Assembly (NCBI RefSeq): GCF_003144115.1
Contig: NW_020312010.1
Location: forward strand, 119,288-183,287
Length of the DNA: 64,000 nucleotides
Source of the DNA: Tilletiopsis washingtonensis
Taxonomy: Eukaryota; Basidiomycota; Exobasidiomycetes; Entylomatales
Direction: 5' to 3'
Of the stretch, positions 45,404 to 55,845 are shown piece by piece. The stretch's first letter is position 1. Every line of letters starts with the position of its first letter. The position numbers were made by a program, and so were the translations under genes. The notes under the pieces are model-generated. The model did no database searches. It was not told where the DNA came from and worked only from the letters and a program-made list of their open reading frames with translations.

Positions 45404-46921
45404 TTAGATGCCCTGCGCCAGGCTGTGGAGAGGCATGAGCGTGAGCTGCCGGGCAGATGCGTCGCCGCAGCGAGCCGACTCACAGCGCGTTGAGCTTCTG
45501 CACACGGCTCTGCACGCTCAGGTCGACGGAGCGGTCGCCGAAGTCCACCTGCAGGCCGCCCTGGATGGCGGCCGAGACCTTGTAGTTGACCTTGAGCGAC
45601 TTGCCCTTGGCAGCGGCAGCTGAGCCCTTGAGGGCCTTCTCGATGCGCTCGGCATGCGCCTTGTCGAGCGGCTGCGCAGCGCACGGAGATGAGCTCGACG
45701 TTCGCTTGGCAACACCCGTGCACGCGGCACACTCACGGCAGCGCTGGTGACGGTGATGACAACCTCGCCGCGGTGGGCGCTCATGAGCTCCATGAAGCCC
45801 TCGATGACCTTGCTCGTGTCCTGCATGCGGCCGTTGGCCGAGAGGACCTCAAAGAGATTGCTGCGTCGGCGGGTCAGTCGTGGTGTCGGAGAACCTCAAA
45901 TCACGCTGCTCTCCCGCGCTCGCTAGAGGCAGCGGCGTAGCGCCGGCACGCATCGACGCTCTCCCGGGCCAGTGCGGGACGCAAGTCCCTCTCTATCTGC
46001 TCCACATGTCCCGCGGCCACGCGCCCAGGTAGACAGCTGTCGTTCCGGTGCCGCGGCAGCCGCTTTTGACTCTGCTGAGATGCAGCCGTGCGATGCGGAC
46101 TGACTCGCAACGCCAGCAATCGCTTGACGTGCGGCGCTCCACAGCACTGCAACGTCTCTCGGCGCGAGTCCTGCGCATCTTGGCCAGATGCTGTCCCGAG
46201 TCTCAGGCATGACGGACCACATGCGAGCGCCGTCGCGTCGCACTGATCGGCGCTTCTGGGCCTGCAGCCACCTCTGATACCCTTGAACTGCCCAGTGCTG
46301 CGCCCTCTCGCGCCCTCCACACCCGCCACGCATGTGTGATCCTCCTCATCACGCTCTCCCTGCGCGTTGTATACTCACCGCGTGATGGTGTTCTCCTTGC
46401 CGCCCAGCAGCTTGTCCAGGCCAGCGACCTTCTCCTTGCTCGGCAGGGTCGGGTTGCCAATGAAGTCGCGCAGCTTCGCGGCGTCGGGGCCAGCAAGAGC
46501 GGCCTGCACGGCGCGCAGGTCCTTCTCGACGGCCTCGAGCGTCTTGCTGTCCTTGTTGGCAGCGGCAACAAAGGCAGAGGAGGCGTACTTGCCTGCAGAG
46601 CAAGCAGACACGGCGATCGGCATTAGTCAGGGAAACGGGGCCAGACACTTGCAGCGCTGTGCAAGCCGGACACACGCACCGGGCAGGCCGTTGAGAGTGA
46701 GCGGCGGGCGCACCGAGGTGGCCGTGGCGTAGCCGCGGGTGGCCTGGCGGGCAGGGATCAGCACGGGCTTGGCGAGGAAGGGCCGGCGTGTCCCTTGCGC
46801 CCGAGACCGGGGCAGGCACGCCAGCGCCAGACGCGCCGGATAGCAGCTGCAGTCCCGGCGGCGGCGCGCATGGCGGGGCACGCACCTGTGCGAGACGGGG
46901 AGCGATGCGGGAGGCGACCAT
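45404..46921 (-). CDS. ATP5: F1Fo ATP synthase subunit OSCP
   Basis: Links F1 to the peripheral stalk in mitochondria. Exons: 46921-46886, 46743-46680, 46592-46379, 45860-45737, 45671-45484, 45422-45404, giving 214 residues (yeast 212). A presequence MVASRIAPRLAQ|ATRGYATATS is followed by RPPLTLNGLPG|KYASSAF, FIGNPTLPSKEKVAGLDKLL, NLFEVLSANGRMQDTSKVIE, VITVTSAA|PLDKAHAERI and FGDRSVDLSVQSRVQKLNAL. The codon before the last intron reads CTG-TGA if unspliced; splicing to a 19-nt exon ends the protein ...NALLAQGI. Intron 3 is unusually long (518 nt). Confidence 0.95.
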
Positions 46922-47238
46922 GGTGACGAGGAGTGGGGGAGCGTGGGTAGGGAAGGATGGCAGCTGACGGGCAGCAGTGCCTGTGCGGCGCCGCCGTCGA
47001 TGCGGTGCTTCCAGCCCAGGCTCGGCGCTGTGCTGGCGGCGGCGGCGACGGCCGGGCAGCGCCGGCGGCGACACGCGGCGGAGTCGCTCTCGCCAGCTCC
47101 GCCATCCTAGATCTCTGCAGCACCCGTCCACGCCTTCGCATGGCCTCGTGGTCGAGCAATGAAACATGCAAAATCTACAGCGTGTCTGCGCCGTCACATT
47201 GAGCTCGCTAGCTGTGTCCGAGGCCTGTGCACGGCCGA

Positions 47239-47264
47239 GCATGCCGGCCGTAAAGCCGGCATGC
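47239..47264. repeat. Perfect inverted repeat, 10-bp arms, 6-nt spacer
   Basis: GCATGCCGGC, spacer CGTAAA, GCCGGCATGC. Lies mid-way in the ATP5 divergent promoter region. Confidence 0.9.
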
Positions 47265-47730
47265 GCGTGGCAGCGATGCGCGATAACCCCCTCACGCGAC
47301 CCAAGGGCCGGCCCTAGGGCAAGCGAAGTGTCATGCAACGGCGGCAGCGTGTGCGAGATCGGGGCTTTGCGCATGTCTGCGGGCAGACATGAGTCGACGA
47401 GCCGCATGAAGCCATCCTGGACGAGCGTGAGCTCGCAGCATGCCAATGCAAACCGGTGCAAGCAGCCATTGCCGGCTCGGCGCTGGAGGGGCGCCACCGG
47501 CGCGGCGTGAGCGCGAGCCGAGCGCGAGCCGACGCGGCGGCCTTGCTAGCGCCGCGCGGCAGCGCCGGTGAGTCACTCATTCGCTCCACGACGTCAAGAG
47601 CAGCCATCAAGCAGCCTCAACACCTTATATCCGGGCACACGCGCGAGTCAGGATCCACGAGCGCACAAGCGAGCATCTCTGGGACGCATCTGCCGCACGA
47701 AGTGCGTGACTCGAGGCTCGGCGCGCAGCG

Positions 47731-47736
47731 TATAAG
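47731..47736 (+). promoter_or_regulatory. TATA-type element of the Ser-Pro-rich gene
   Basis: TATAAG within GCGTATAAGACG, 50 bp upstream of the ATG at 47786. Confidence 0.4.
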
Positions 47737-47785
47737 ACGAGGACGTGGGCACGCATCGAGCGTCTGCAAGTCATCTCCCTGCGCC

Positions 47786-49013
47786 ATGTCGACCGCCACG
47801 CACGTCGAGAGCGTCGCCGCTCCCGGTGCTCCCCCACCTCCGTACGCTCCCGCACCCTCCGCATCAGCGCACGGTGAGCAACAGCAAGCGTCGCCTCGGC
47901 GGCCCAGCGTAGCCTCCACGCTGCAAGACAGCGGCGCCAGCAGTGCCAGCCTCAGCAGCTCGTCCAGCAACGGCGACTGCAAGTCGCAGGCCACGCTGAC
48001 GACGCATGCAGCGCCGCCCTCTTCTTCAGGCGCCTATGCCTCGTTCAACCCGCACGTCTACACCCTCCCGATCGCGGCCGGTCCTTCGGCATCGGCACCG
48101 CTGCCCAGCGCACCCGTGCATCTGGCAGTGCAGGGCTTCGCCCATCGGCAAGATCGCTTCGTCGTACGCAACGCGCTCGCAGAGGGCGTGCCTGTGGTGC
48201 TCTCCACCGACGAAGAGACGCAAGCGACCGGCTGGCAGGCCCGTCTGAGTGCGGCCGGCGAAAAGGTATGTGGCGGGTCCGGCGGCGCCTCTATACGCAT
48301 CGCACTGACTCCTTGCATCGCAGACGGGCTTTGTCGTCCGGCAGCATGCCACTTCAAAACAGTACGAGCTTGTCGATGCAGACGGCCGGTGTCGTGCTGT
48401 CAGCGGGTGAGTTGCCGTCCTGCCTTCGATGCCCGCCGCCTGCTCTGACTGACCTCGCTGGCCTGCAGGAAGAAAAGCTCGCTGAAGATGCGCTTCTCGG
48501 TGGCCGGACCGGAAGACGGCAGCACGTGGACGTGGAAGGGCGCTGCCTTCGGGACGCTCGCGCTCAAGTCATCAGGGACGAGCGCCGGAAAGGTGCTGCT
48601 TGCCGAGTACACTCGAGGTGCGTCCTGCTTCTCGCCCCTTTTGAGCTTCACGAAGCTGACTCGTCTCGCTTTCAGGGCCACAGCAAACGTCCTCGCTCGT
48701 CGTGCACGCCGCCGCCGGCACACACGTCATGCTCGTCGTAGCCTCGCTCCTTCCCGCGCTCGACGCTGCCCGCGCCACGTACGAGAAGAATCACTGGGAG
48801 ACGGCCGGCTCTCGGGAGGCGCCCGGAGCGCCAAGCGAGTTCGAGACGCGCGTGTGGGCGCGGAAGCCCAAGGCTAGCGGCTCTTCCTCTGCCGCACCAT
48901 CGTCGGATGAGCCGGAGCCGCGCAAGCGCTCCCTGGCCAGCTTCTTGCTGCCGGGCAGGAATCGTGACAAGTCGGCGAGCCGTGACTCGTCGCCGGCGCC
49001 AGACAAGGCCTGA
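47786..49013 (+). CDS. Unrecognised protein with a single globular core and disordered tails
   Basis: Exons: 47786-48265, 48324-48406, 48469-48617, 48676-49013, giving 349 residues. The first ~85 residues are Pro/Ser/Ala-rich (PGAPPPPYAPAPSA). The globular core at ~85-280 alternates strands: FNPHVYTLPI, QDRFVVRNALAEGVPVVLST, TGFVVRQHATSKQYELVDAD, KMRFSVAGPEDGSTWTWKGA and SSLVVHAAAGTHVMLVVASL, which could be a tubby/LURP1-type beta barrel as seen in some basidiomycete DUF proteins, but I am not sure. The tail is Ser/Pro/Lys-rich (KRSLASFLLPGRNRDKSASR). Function unknown. All splice phases are consistent. Confidence 0.7.
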
Positions 49014-49126
49014 AGCACCGCTAGCTGCTTTCGCCGCCACCTACATCATTTGCTCTAGCAGCGCACATACCCACCACCTCACGCAATGCCAGCACTCTGC
49101 CCTCTGCCTTGCAATGCGTGACCATT

Positions 49127-51056
49127 CTACTCCTCTCCCTCATCGAGCAGCGCGCCATAGTCGACGTCCAGGTCGACAGGCAGATGGAACTCCGGCTCAT
49201 CGTCCTCGTCGTCGACCTCAAAGTATTCCCAGGGCTCTTGGCCCTCGGGCAGGCCGTGCTCCAGCTCGCGCCGCACGTCGCGCGGCAGACCCCAGAGCTG
49301 CGGATCGGGGGCACCGCCGTGACCCGTGACGTCCTTGCGATGCACTACTGCGCCGCCGCCCGCTGCGAGTGGCGGCGTGAGAATGTCCACGAGCGCCTCT
49401 TCCTCGTCAGCTTTGCGCCTGGACGCCTCGTCTTCGTTTTCCTGCAACGTGTGAGCTCAGTCAGCACCAGACACGCAGCGACCAGACGTGACAGTGGCGG
49501 CAACGCACCACATCGAACTCGTCTTCGCGCTCCTCGTACTCTACATTCTCCTCGAGCTCCTCGAAGCCGGGCGCGTACGCAGACCAGATCTCCGCGGTCG
49601 GCGTGAACCAGATGTTGACGGCGCCGCCGGCGCTGGCACTGGCAAGCAGCGGGCGTGTTGGATGCCACTGAGCGTAGACAGTCAGCAGCCGCGAGCTCGA
49701 CGTTGCGTCAAGCCGCGACTCACGTCGACATCGACGAGCGGCTCTTTGGGGCCCTCGAGGATCTTGTCGAGCGCCCCTGCGCCCCTGTCCCAGATGTAGA
49801 TGTTGTGCGCCGCGATGTGAGCCGCGCCTGCATCGCCACCATCAGCAAGTACACATGCGTGAACAGACTGCGACGCAGCGCTCACCGGCGTACACATAGT
49901 CGCTGTCGCCCGAGAAGCCGATGCCGTTCCAGGGCGTGCGGTTGACGAGGTCCTGGAACTTGTAGCTCGCAGCGTCGGCGAGACGCACGGGGTTCTCTCC
50001 TGCCTCCTCGCCCGCCGCTGCCGCCGCCGCACGGCCGGAGAGGACAGAGTATACGCGAATGGCGCGGTCGCTCGAGTTGACGACGAGATTGCGCCCTGCT
50101 CCGTCAAAGGCCATCTCGCGCACTGGCGTGATGGCGCCGAGATGCACGCGCTGCACCAGCCTTCCACCACGCTCGCCGTCGGGTGACAAGGCGAAGAGCA
50201 GCAGAGAGCCGCGAGAGGTGCCGGCTAGCAGGTGCGTGCCGCTCGGATGGAAGAGTGACATGGTGATGTTGCCGCTGAAGACGCCGCATCAGCATTGCAA
50301 GCTGACGCGCAGCAGAGGCCCTCAGGTAGGGGAATCTCGCCCACGCCTTCGAAGAGCGCGAGACAGCGAAGGGTACTCACTCATTGCCTGACTCCTCCTC
50401 TTCCGGCGACAGGCCGACGACCCATCGCCGCTCGATGTGCTGCACCTCCACCTCGTCTTCCTCGGCAGCCGCACCGCTCGGCACTGGCGGCTCCTCAGCA
50501 GAAGCCCGCTCGCTCTTCACGGCGCCGTTGACTTCGTGCATCTCGCTGTCTCCTTGCGCGGCCGCTCGCCGTCTGCCACGCCGGCGGCGGCGCAGGGAGA
50601 GCGATACGAGCACCGACTGCTGCGTCTCGAGGGTGACGAGCAGCAGATTGCTGCGGCGCTGCGCGTCAGGGCAGAGCGAGCGGCCCTTGCCCGGCCCACT
50701 CACCTGTCCGACGCTGCGACATCGACGCTCGTGACGGGCGTCTCGAAGCGGACGCTGTGCCGCGCATTGCCGGGCGCCAGGTCCCAGCGCACCACGGTGC
50801 AGTCGGCACTGCCCGAGACGAGGAAGCGCCCGTTGTGGCTCCACGCCAGGCCCGTGACGGCCTTGACGTGGCCCTCGAGCACGCGTGCCAGGCCGCGCGT
50901 CTCGACGTCGTACAGCACGACGAGGGCGTCGCTGCGGCCCACGGCCAGACAGTGGGCGGCGCCGCGCGGCGGGAAGAGCAGCACGCTGCACGACGCGCCC
51001 TGCAGCGTGCTCTCGACGGAGTCGGGCGTCTGCTGCGCGAAGGGGTTGAGCGTCAT
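49127..51056 (-). CDS. SWD1: COMPASS (Set1) complex WD40 subunit Swd1/RbBP5
   Basis: Scaffold of the H3K4 methyltransferase complex. Exons: 51056-50704, 50650-50381, 50274-49886, 49827-49724, 49667-49509, 49441-49127, giving 529 residues. WD blocks match the family: LAVGRSDALVVLYDVETRGL, AVTGLAWSHNGRFLVSGSAD, NSSDRAIRVYSVLSGR, KFQDLVNRTPWNGIGFSGDS, AAHNIYIWDRGAGALDKILE, VDVDWHPTRPLLASASAGGA. The hinge FEELEENVEYEEREDEFDV and an acidic tail follow, as in RbBP5. A ~60-residue charged insert ([20 protein letters not shown]...) is placed within the propeller. Confidence 0.93.
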
Positions 51057-51337
51057 GGCGGCGGCGGCGGCGCGCCAGGACGAGGCCGCGACGGCAGACC
51101 GAGGCCAGGCAGGTGGAGGAGGGGAGCGGCGAAGGCGGAGATGCGGTGCGGAGCATGAAGGCGGCGAGAGGCGCACGGCCGCCTCACGACGCTAACAGTC
51201 TAGTAAGACGCGCCGCTGCGGCCGGCGGCTCGCGCTCGGCGACTTTCCGGCGTCCGCACCCCGCACTCGACTCGCCGCCGCCAGACAACGCCGGCCAGGC
51301 TTGCTTCTCCACCACATCAACACTCAGGGCAAGCAGC
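51057..51337. promoter_or_regulatory. Divergent promoter SWD1 / CoA-transferase
   Basis: 281 bp between start codons; nothing specific recognised. Confidence 0.4.
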
Positions 51338-53049
51338 ATGCTACGCACTGCACTGCAGAGACTTCATGCACCATCGCCCAGCGCGCTGCGCCGTCTTGCC
51401 ACGGCTGCAGCGCCGGGACAGCAGCAGCAGGAGCGGCCGCCGGCCCAGGGACCGCTCACCGGCGTGCGCGTGTTGGAGCTGTGCGTCGGGTGCCGTTGCT
51501 GCGGCGACATGGCTGGCTGACACTTTCACCACAGCGGACAGCTCATCGCCGGCCCCTTCTGCGGCCAGATCCTGGGCCACTTCGGCGCCGACGTCGTCAA
51601 GATCGAGCCGCCGTCGGGCGACCCGCTGCGCATCTGGCGCGAGCTCGACGAGGACGGCACGTCGCCGTGGTACCGCAGCATCGCGCGCAACAAGCGCAGC
51701 GTCACCGTCGACCTGCGCAAGCCCGAGGGCCGAGAGTGCGTCGCAGTCCACCGCATGCTCAGCCGTCGCATGCGCTGAGACATTGCCCGCAGAGTTGTCA
51801 GGCGTCTCGCTCGAGAGGTGGATGTTGTCATCGAGAACTTCAGGCCCGGGACGATGGAGAAGTGGGGGCTTGGGCCGGACGAGCTCAAGGAGGACAACCC
51901 GGGGCTGATCATGGCGCGCATCTCTGGATACGGCCAGACCGGCCCGCTGTCTGACCGAGGAGGGTTCGCTGCCGTGTGCGTAGGCCGCAGGCTCTTCGTG
52001 GACGTCTCTGACACCTCGTGCAGATGCGAGGGCTTCGGCGGCTTCCGATACGTGAACGGCTTCCCCAACGACGAGGGCAAGCTCGCTGGAGGTGAGGCAG
52101 CTGCCGCCCGCTGCGCGACCCAAACCGCTGACGCAAGCGCAGCGCCCGTGAGGCCGAATCTCTCCATCGGCGACTCGCTGGCTGGTGTCAATGCCGCGCT
52201 CGGCGTGGTGCTGGCGCTCTTTGCGCGCGGCAAGGGCGCCGCCGGCGAGCGTCAGGGGCAGACGTGAGTCTCTTATCACGCTTTCTCGCACATGCAAGCC
52301 GGCGCTAAGGCGAACCTGCACAGCGTCGACGTGGCTCTCTACGAGAGCGTGTTGTGCAGCATGATGGAGGGCTGCATCCCGGCGTACGACCGCTGCGGCG
52401 TAGTGCGAGGTCCATCCGGCGCGGGTGTCACAGGCATCGTGCCCACATCCGCATTCGAGGCTAAGGACGGCTACGTCATAGTGGGCGCCAACGGCGAGGG
52501 CCTGTACACGAGGCTCATGCAGAAGATTGGCAGAGAGGACCTGCTTGGGCCCAAGTACAACTCCAATGCGAAGCGCGTCGCGAGGCAGAAGGAGATCGAG
52601 GCTGCCATCACGGCCTGGACGCTCAAGCACAGCGTGCAGGATGTGATCCTCGCGATGGAGGAGGTGCGTGTGCCATGCGGGCCGGTCAACAGCGTCAAGG
52701 ACAGTGAGTTGTGGCTGCGACAGGGATCGGGCATGCGTGGCGCTCAGTCGTTCTGCTTCGCCTCGCAGTTGTCGAGCACCCGCACGTGCAAGCACGCGGC
52801 ATGGTGGAGGACGTGACTGTGCGCTCGCAGGGGAGAGAATGGACCGTCAAGATGACAAACATGTCGCCGATCCTCGAGCGTGGAGGTGCCACACGCTGGG
52901 CCGGTGAGTTGGCTCGCGGCTCTCTGCCTCACGCAGCTCTGACGTATGTACCAGGCGAGGATCTGGGCGCCTCTACGTCCGAGGTTCTGCAGGGCGCCGG
53001 GTACAGCGAGGCTGAGATCGACAAGCTGCGGACAGACGGCATCATCTAG
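51338..53049 (+). CDS. Mitochondrial type III CoA-transferase (CaiB/BaiF family, SUGCT-like)
   Basis: Transfers CoA between organic acids. Exons: 51338-51480, 51535-51735, 51793-51975, 52024-52091, 52143-52263, 52324-52703, 52769-52903, 52955-53049, giving 441 residues. The N-terminus MLRTALQRLHAPSPSALRRL looks like a mitochondrial presequence. Family blocks: LGQLIAGPFCGQILGHFGAD, VVKIEPPSGDPLRIWRE, YRSIARNKRSVTVDLRKPEG, DVVIENFRPGTMEKWGLGPD, ISGYGQTGPLSDRGGF, VRPNLSIGDSLAGVNAALGV, VDVALYESVLCSMMEGCIP and VPCGPVNSVKDIVEHPHVQA. Best guess is succinate-hydroxymethylglutarate CoA-transferase, but the substrate cannot be read from the sequence. Seven short introns. Confidence 0.88.
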
Positions 53050-53165
53050 CTAATCTCAATGCTTCACCTCCCGCCTCTGCCCTGCGTCTCAAGATGGTGA
53101 TGTGCTGCGCCCGTGCCGAGAGCTCAGGTTGCCCGAGTCGTTGATGTACGACTGGCGCCGCCGGC

Positions 53166-55384
53166 TCAGTCGTCGTCGCTGTGCGCCGGCTCGCGCTTCT
53201 TGCGCTTGCTTGACGAGCCCGAGGCGGCGGTGCTCTTGCGCTTCGGCGCCGGCTTGGCCGCTGCCTTGGCCGGCGTCTTCTTCGCCGACGCCTTCTTGGC
53301 AGGCGCCGACTGCTTGGCCGCCGCCTTCTTGCTGATGGTCTTGACGCGGTACTCCTCGCCGTCGTCGCTCGAGCTGCTGTCCGAGCCGCTGTCGCCGTCG
53401 CTCTCCGCCTTCTTCACCTTGCCCTTGCCCTTTGCCTGCTTGCCCTTCTCCTTGCCGCCCTTCTCCGCCTTCTCCGCCTTTGCCTTCTGCTTCTCCGCCT
53501 CCCGCGCCTTCTCCGCCTGCTCGCGCAGCACGCGCACCTCCTCTACGAGACGCCTCGTCTCCTGCCAGTCTGCTGGGTCATTGCGCCGGCCCTGCAGCGC
53601 GTACAGTGCCGGAACCTCGCGGTTCCAATAGCCAGGAGTCTCGAGCACGATCGGCATCAGGGAGAACCGTTTGTCGTTCATAACCTTGAAGAATGGCCAA
53701 AGGCCCAACTCGCCAAGGCCGATGTTGGCGTGGCGGTCCTTGTGCGAGCCGAGCGCCTGCGAGAGGCGATGATCAGCTGCGAGGCATGAGTGCGCTGCCG
53801 GGAAACTCACGCCCAGACTGTCGCTGCACGGTCATGGCTCTGAAGTCAGCAGTGTCAAGGCGCAGTAGCACAGGTGACTGACTTCAAGTGCACGCCCTGC
53901 CAAGACGAGGTGAGCAGTCGCAAAGCAGCGCGGCGAGCATCAAACTCACCTTGAGGTACCCGAAGCCAATCTCACGCTCAAACTCGGCCATCGTCTCCTC
54001 GAAGGCGGCTTCCGTTCTCAAGTCGTAGCCGGCGGCGAAGGCGTGGCAGGTGTCGAGGCACACGCCGACTTTGCTCTTGTCCTTGACGAGCTCTGGGGCC
54101 ATGAGCGCATCAGACGGGGCGCTCCAGAGCATCAATGACCGTTCCGTTCCTCACTGATGATGAGGCCCAAGTCCGAGAACCGCCCACCAATGATGTTGCC
54201 TGCCCCGGCCATGTTCTCCAGGAGAATCGTGGGGCAGCCCTTGACCTGCTTGTGCGCCTGGTTGATGCAGTCCGCAATGGTGCCGCACGCCTCCTCTGTG
54301 GTGCAGTTGCCGACCGAGGATCCAGGGTGGAAGTTGAAGAGGTCGATGCCTAGCAGCGCGCAGCGCTCGAGGTCGTCGATGAATGCGCCCATGCTCTTCG
54401 CGCGCTTATCTTCGTCCGGATTGCCCAGGTTCGTCACTGCGCGGCGTAGCTGTCAGACAGGAGCGCAGCGGGCACACCCGAGCAGCTCACGGTAGCAGCC
54501 ATGTGGCATGACCTTGGACGTGTAGCCCTCGGCGAGCACGCGACGCTTAAACTCGTCGACGTTGGCCTGCGGGATCGGCTTGCTTGCCCACGCCATCTTG
54601 GGCCTGAATCGGCTCTCATCAGTCACGGCTCTCTCGCCGAGGATTACGGCACGACGGGGCTCACCGCACAAAGAGCGCAAATGCTGCACGACGGTGTGTC
54701 AGCATGGCTGGCGCCGGACCGCAGCTTGATCGCGACGCGCTCACCATTGGCTCCGATCGACTTGGCATTTTCAATGGCGCTTTCGATGCCACCAGCCATG
54801 GAGACGTGGGCGCCGACGAAGTGCGTCGAGCCCTGTACGCGTGCCGGTACGACTCGCGGCTCGGCCTCGACCTTGCCCTTCTTGACCTTGCCGCCGGGGA
54901 GCTTCTCGACGGGCACGGCGGAGGAGCCATCGTCGACATCCGAGGCTGACGGCTCAGGCTTGACCGCCTGCTTGCCCTTGGCCTTGGCGCGAGCGGGCTT
55001 GACGTCGGCTACGACCGAGCTGTCGTCCGAGGCCGCGGTCTTGCGAGGCTGTGCCTTGGCCTTGCCTCGAGCCGGCTTGACCTCAGCTACGACTGAGCTG
55101 TCATCAGAGACGGCAGTCGTGATGGCCTGCTTCTTCGTCTTGCCCGCACGCAGAGCGCGGGCGCTGGGCAGCGATGCGTCGTCATCCTCCTGCGGCTCAT
55201 GCTTCACCGCCGCGTCGTCGGGCTGCTTCTTGGGGCGCGCACGACTGCCGCTCGGTCGCGTCTCGACGAACACGACACTGCTGCCCGATGCCGAGGCGGC
55301 ATCAGCATGTTGCGCGGCCGCCAGCGCCGAGCTGGGCCCGGCTGCGGCGGCCGAGGCGCGCGCGGACCGGCGGGCGGCGGGCAT
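53166..55384 (-). CDS. APN1: AP endonuclease, Apn1/Nfo (endonuclease IV) family
   Basis: Cleaves abasic sites in base-excision repair. Exons: 55384-54745, 54683-54665, 54603-54491, 54436-54155, 54092-53950, 53896-53883, 53823-53811, 53756-53166, giving 604 residues. Core blocks: [107 protein letters not shown], which include the metal-binding Glu/His/Asp positions. A ~170-residue N-terminal extension has repeated [18 protein letters not shown] units, and the C-terminus is a long Lys-rich tail ending [13 protein letters not shown]. Both are probably nuclear-targeting or DNA-binding. The start is tentative; the frame is open upstream to 55762. Confidence 0.92.
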
Positions 55385-55845
55385 GCTGCTGCTGCGAGCT
55401 GGCGGACGTCGTGGTGCTGCCGAGGCAGGATGCAGGGTCCTGCAGCTGTGTGCTGAGTCGCAGCGGTGCAGACGCACGTCGAGTGCCGGGCGAGTGGCTG
55501 TCTGCGCTGCCGTGTGCCTTGCGGAGGAGGTCAGGGTGCGGAGGCAGGCGCGTGTCAGCATCAGCGTGCACGGCCCACGCTGCCGTCTCCTCCACAGCCA
55601 ACGGATCTTTGCCCGCGGCCCGATTTCCGCGCGGTGCGCGAGCCGGCCGAGGTGCCGAGTCAGGGCCAGCCTCTCAGGGGAGCGCCCCGCCTCGCTCTCG
55701 CCCACCACGTTCGCCTCCAGTGCTTGCATCACAGCTCGCCGCGCTGCACCGACGCCAGGCACGTCTTCGCTGCGCTTCGTTGTGTTGGGCTGCTGCGCGC
55801 TTGCGCCACGCTGCTCAGGGGGTGCGCTGCTCTCCTTCCCGCCTC
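55385..55845. promoter_or_regulatory. Divergent promoter APN1 / GLY1
   Basis: 461 bp between start codons. If APN1 starts upstream (open frame to 55762) the region shrinks to 83 bp. No TATA box recognised. Confidence 0.4.

Larger units (their letters stand above)
46922..47785. promoter_or_regulatory. Divergent promoter ATP5 / Ser-Pro-rich gene
   Basis: 864 bp. Contains a perfect inverted repeat at 47239-47264 and a TATA-type TATAAG at 47731-47736, 50 bp before the plus-strand ATG. No gene recognised. Confidence 0.5.

Noticed and set aside
46202-46356. Box C/D snoRNA in the ATP5 intron
   Set aside because: A GTGATGA is present but the nearest CTGA is ~150 nt away and the flanks do not pair.
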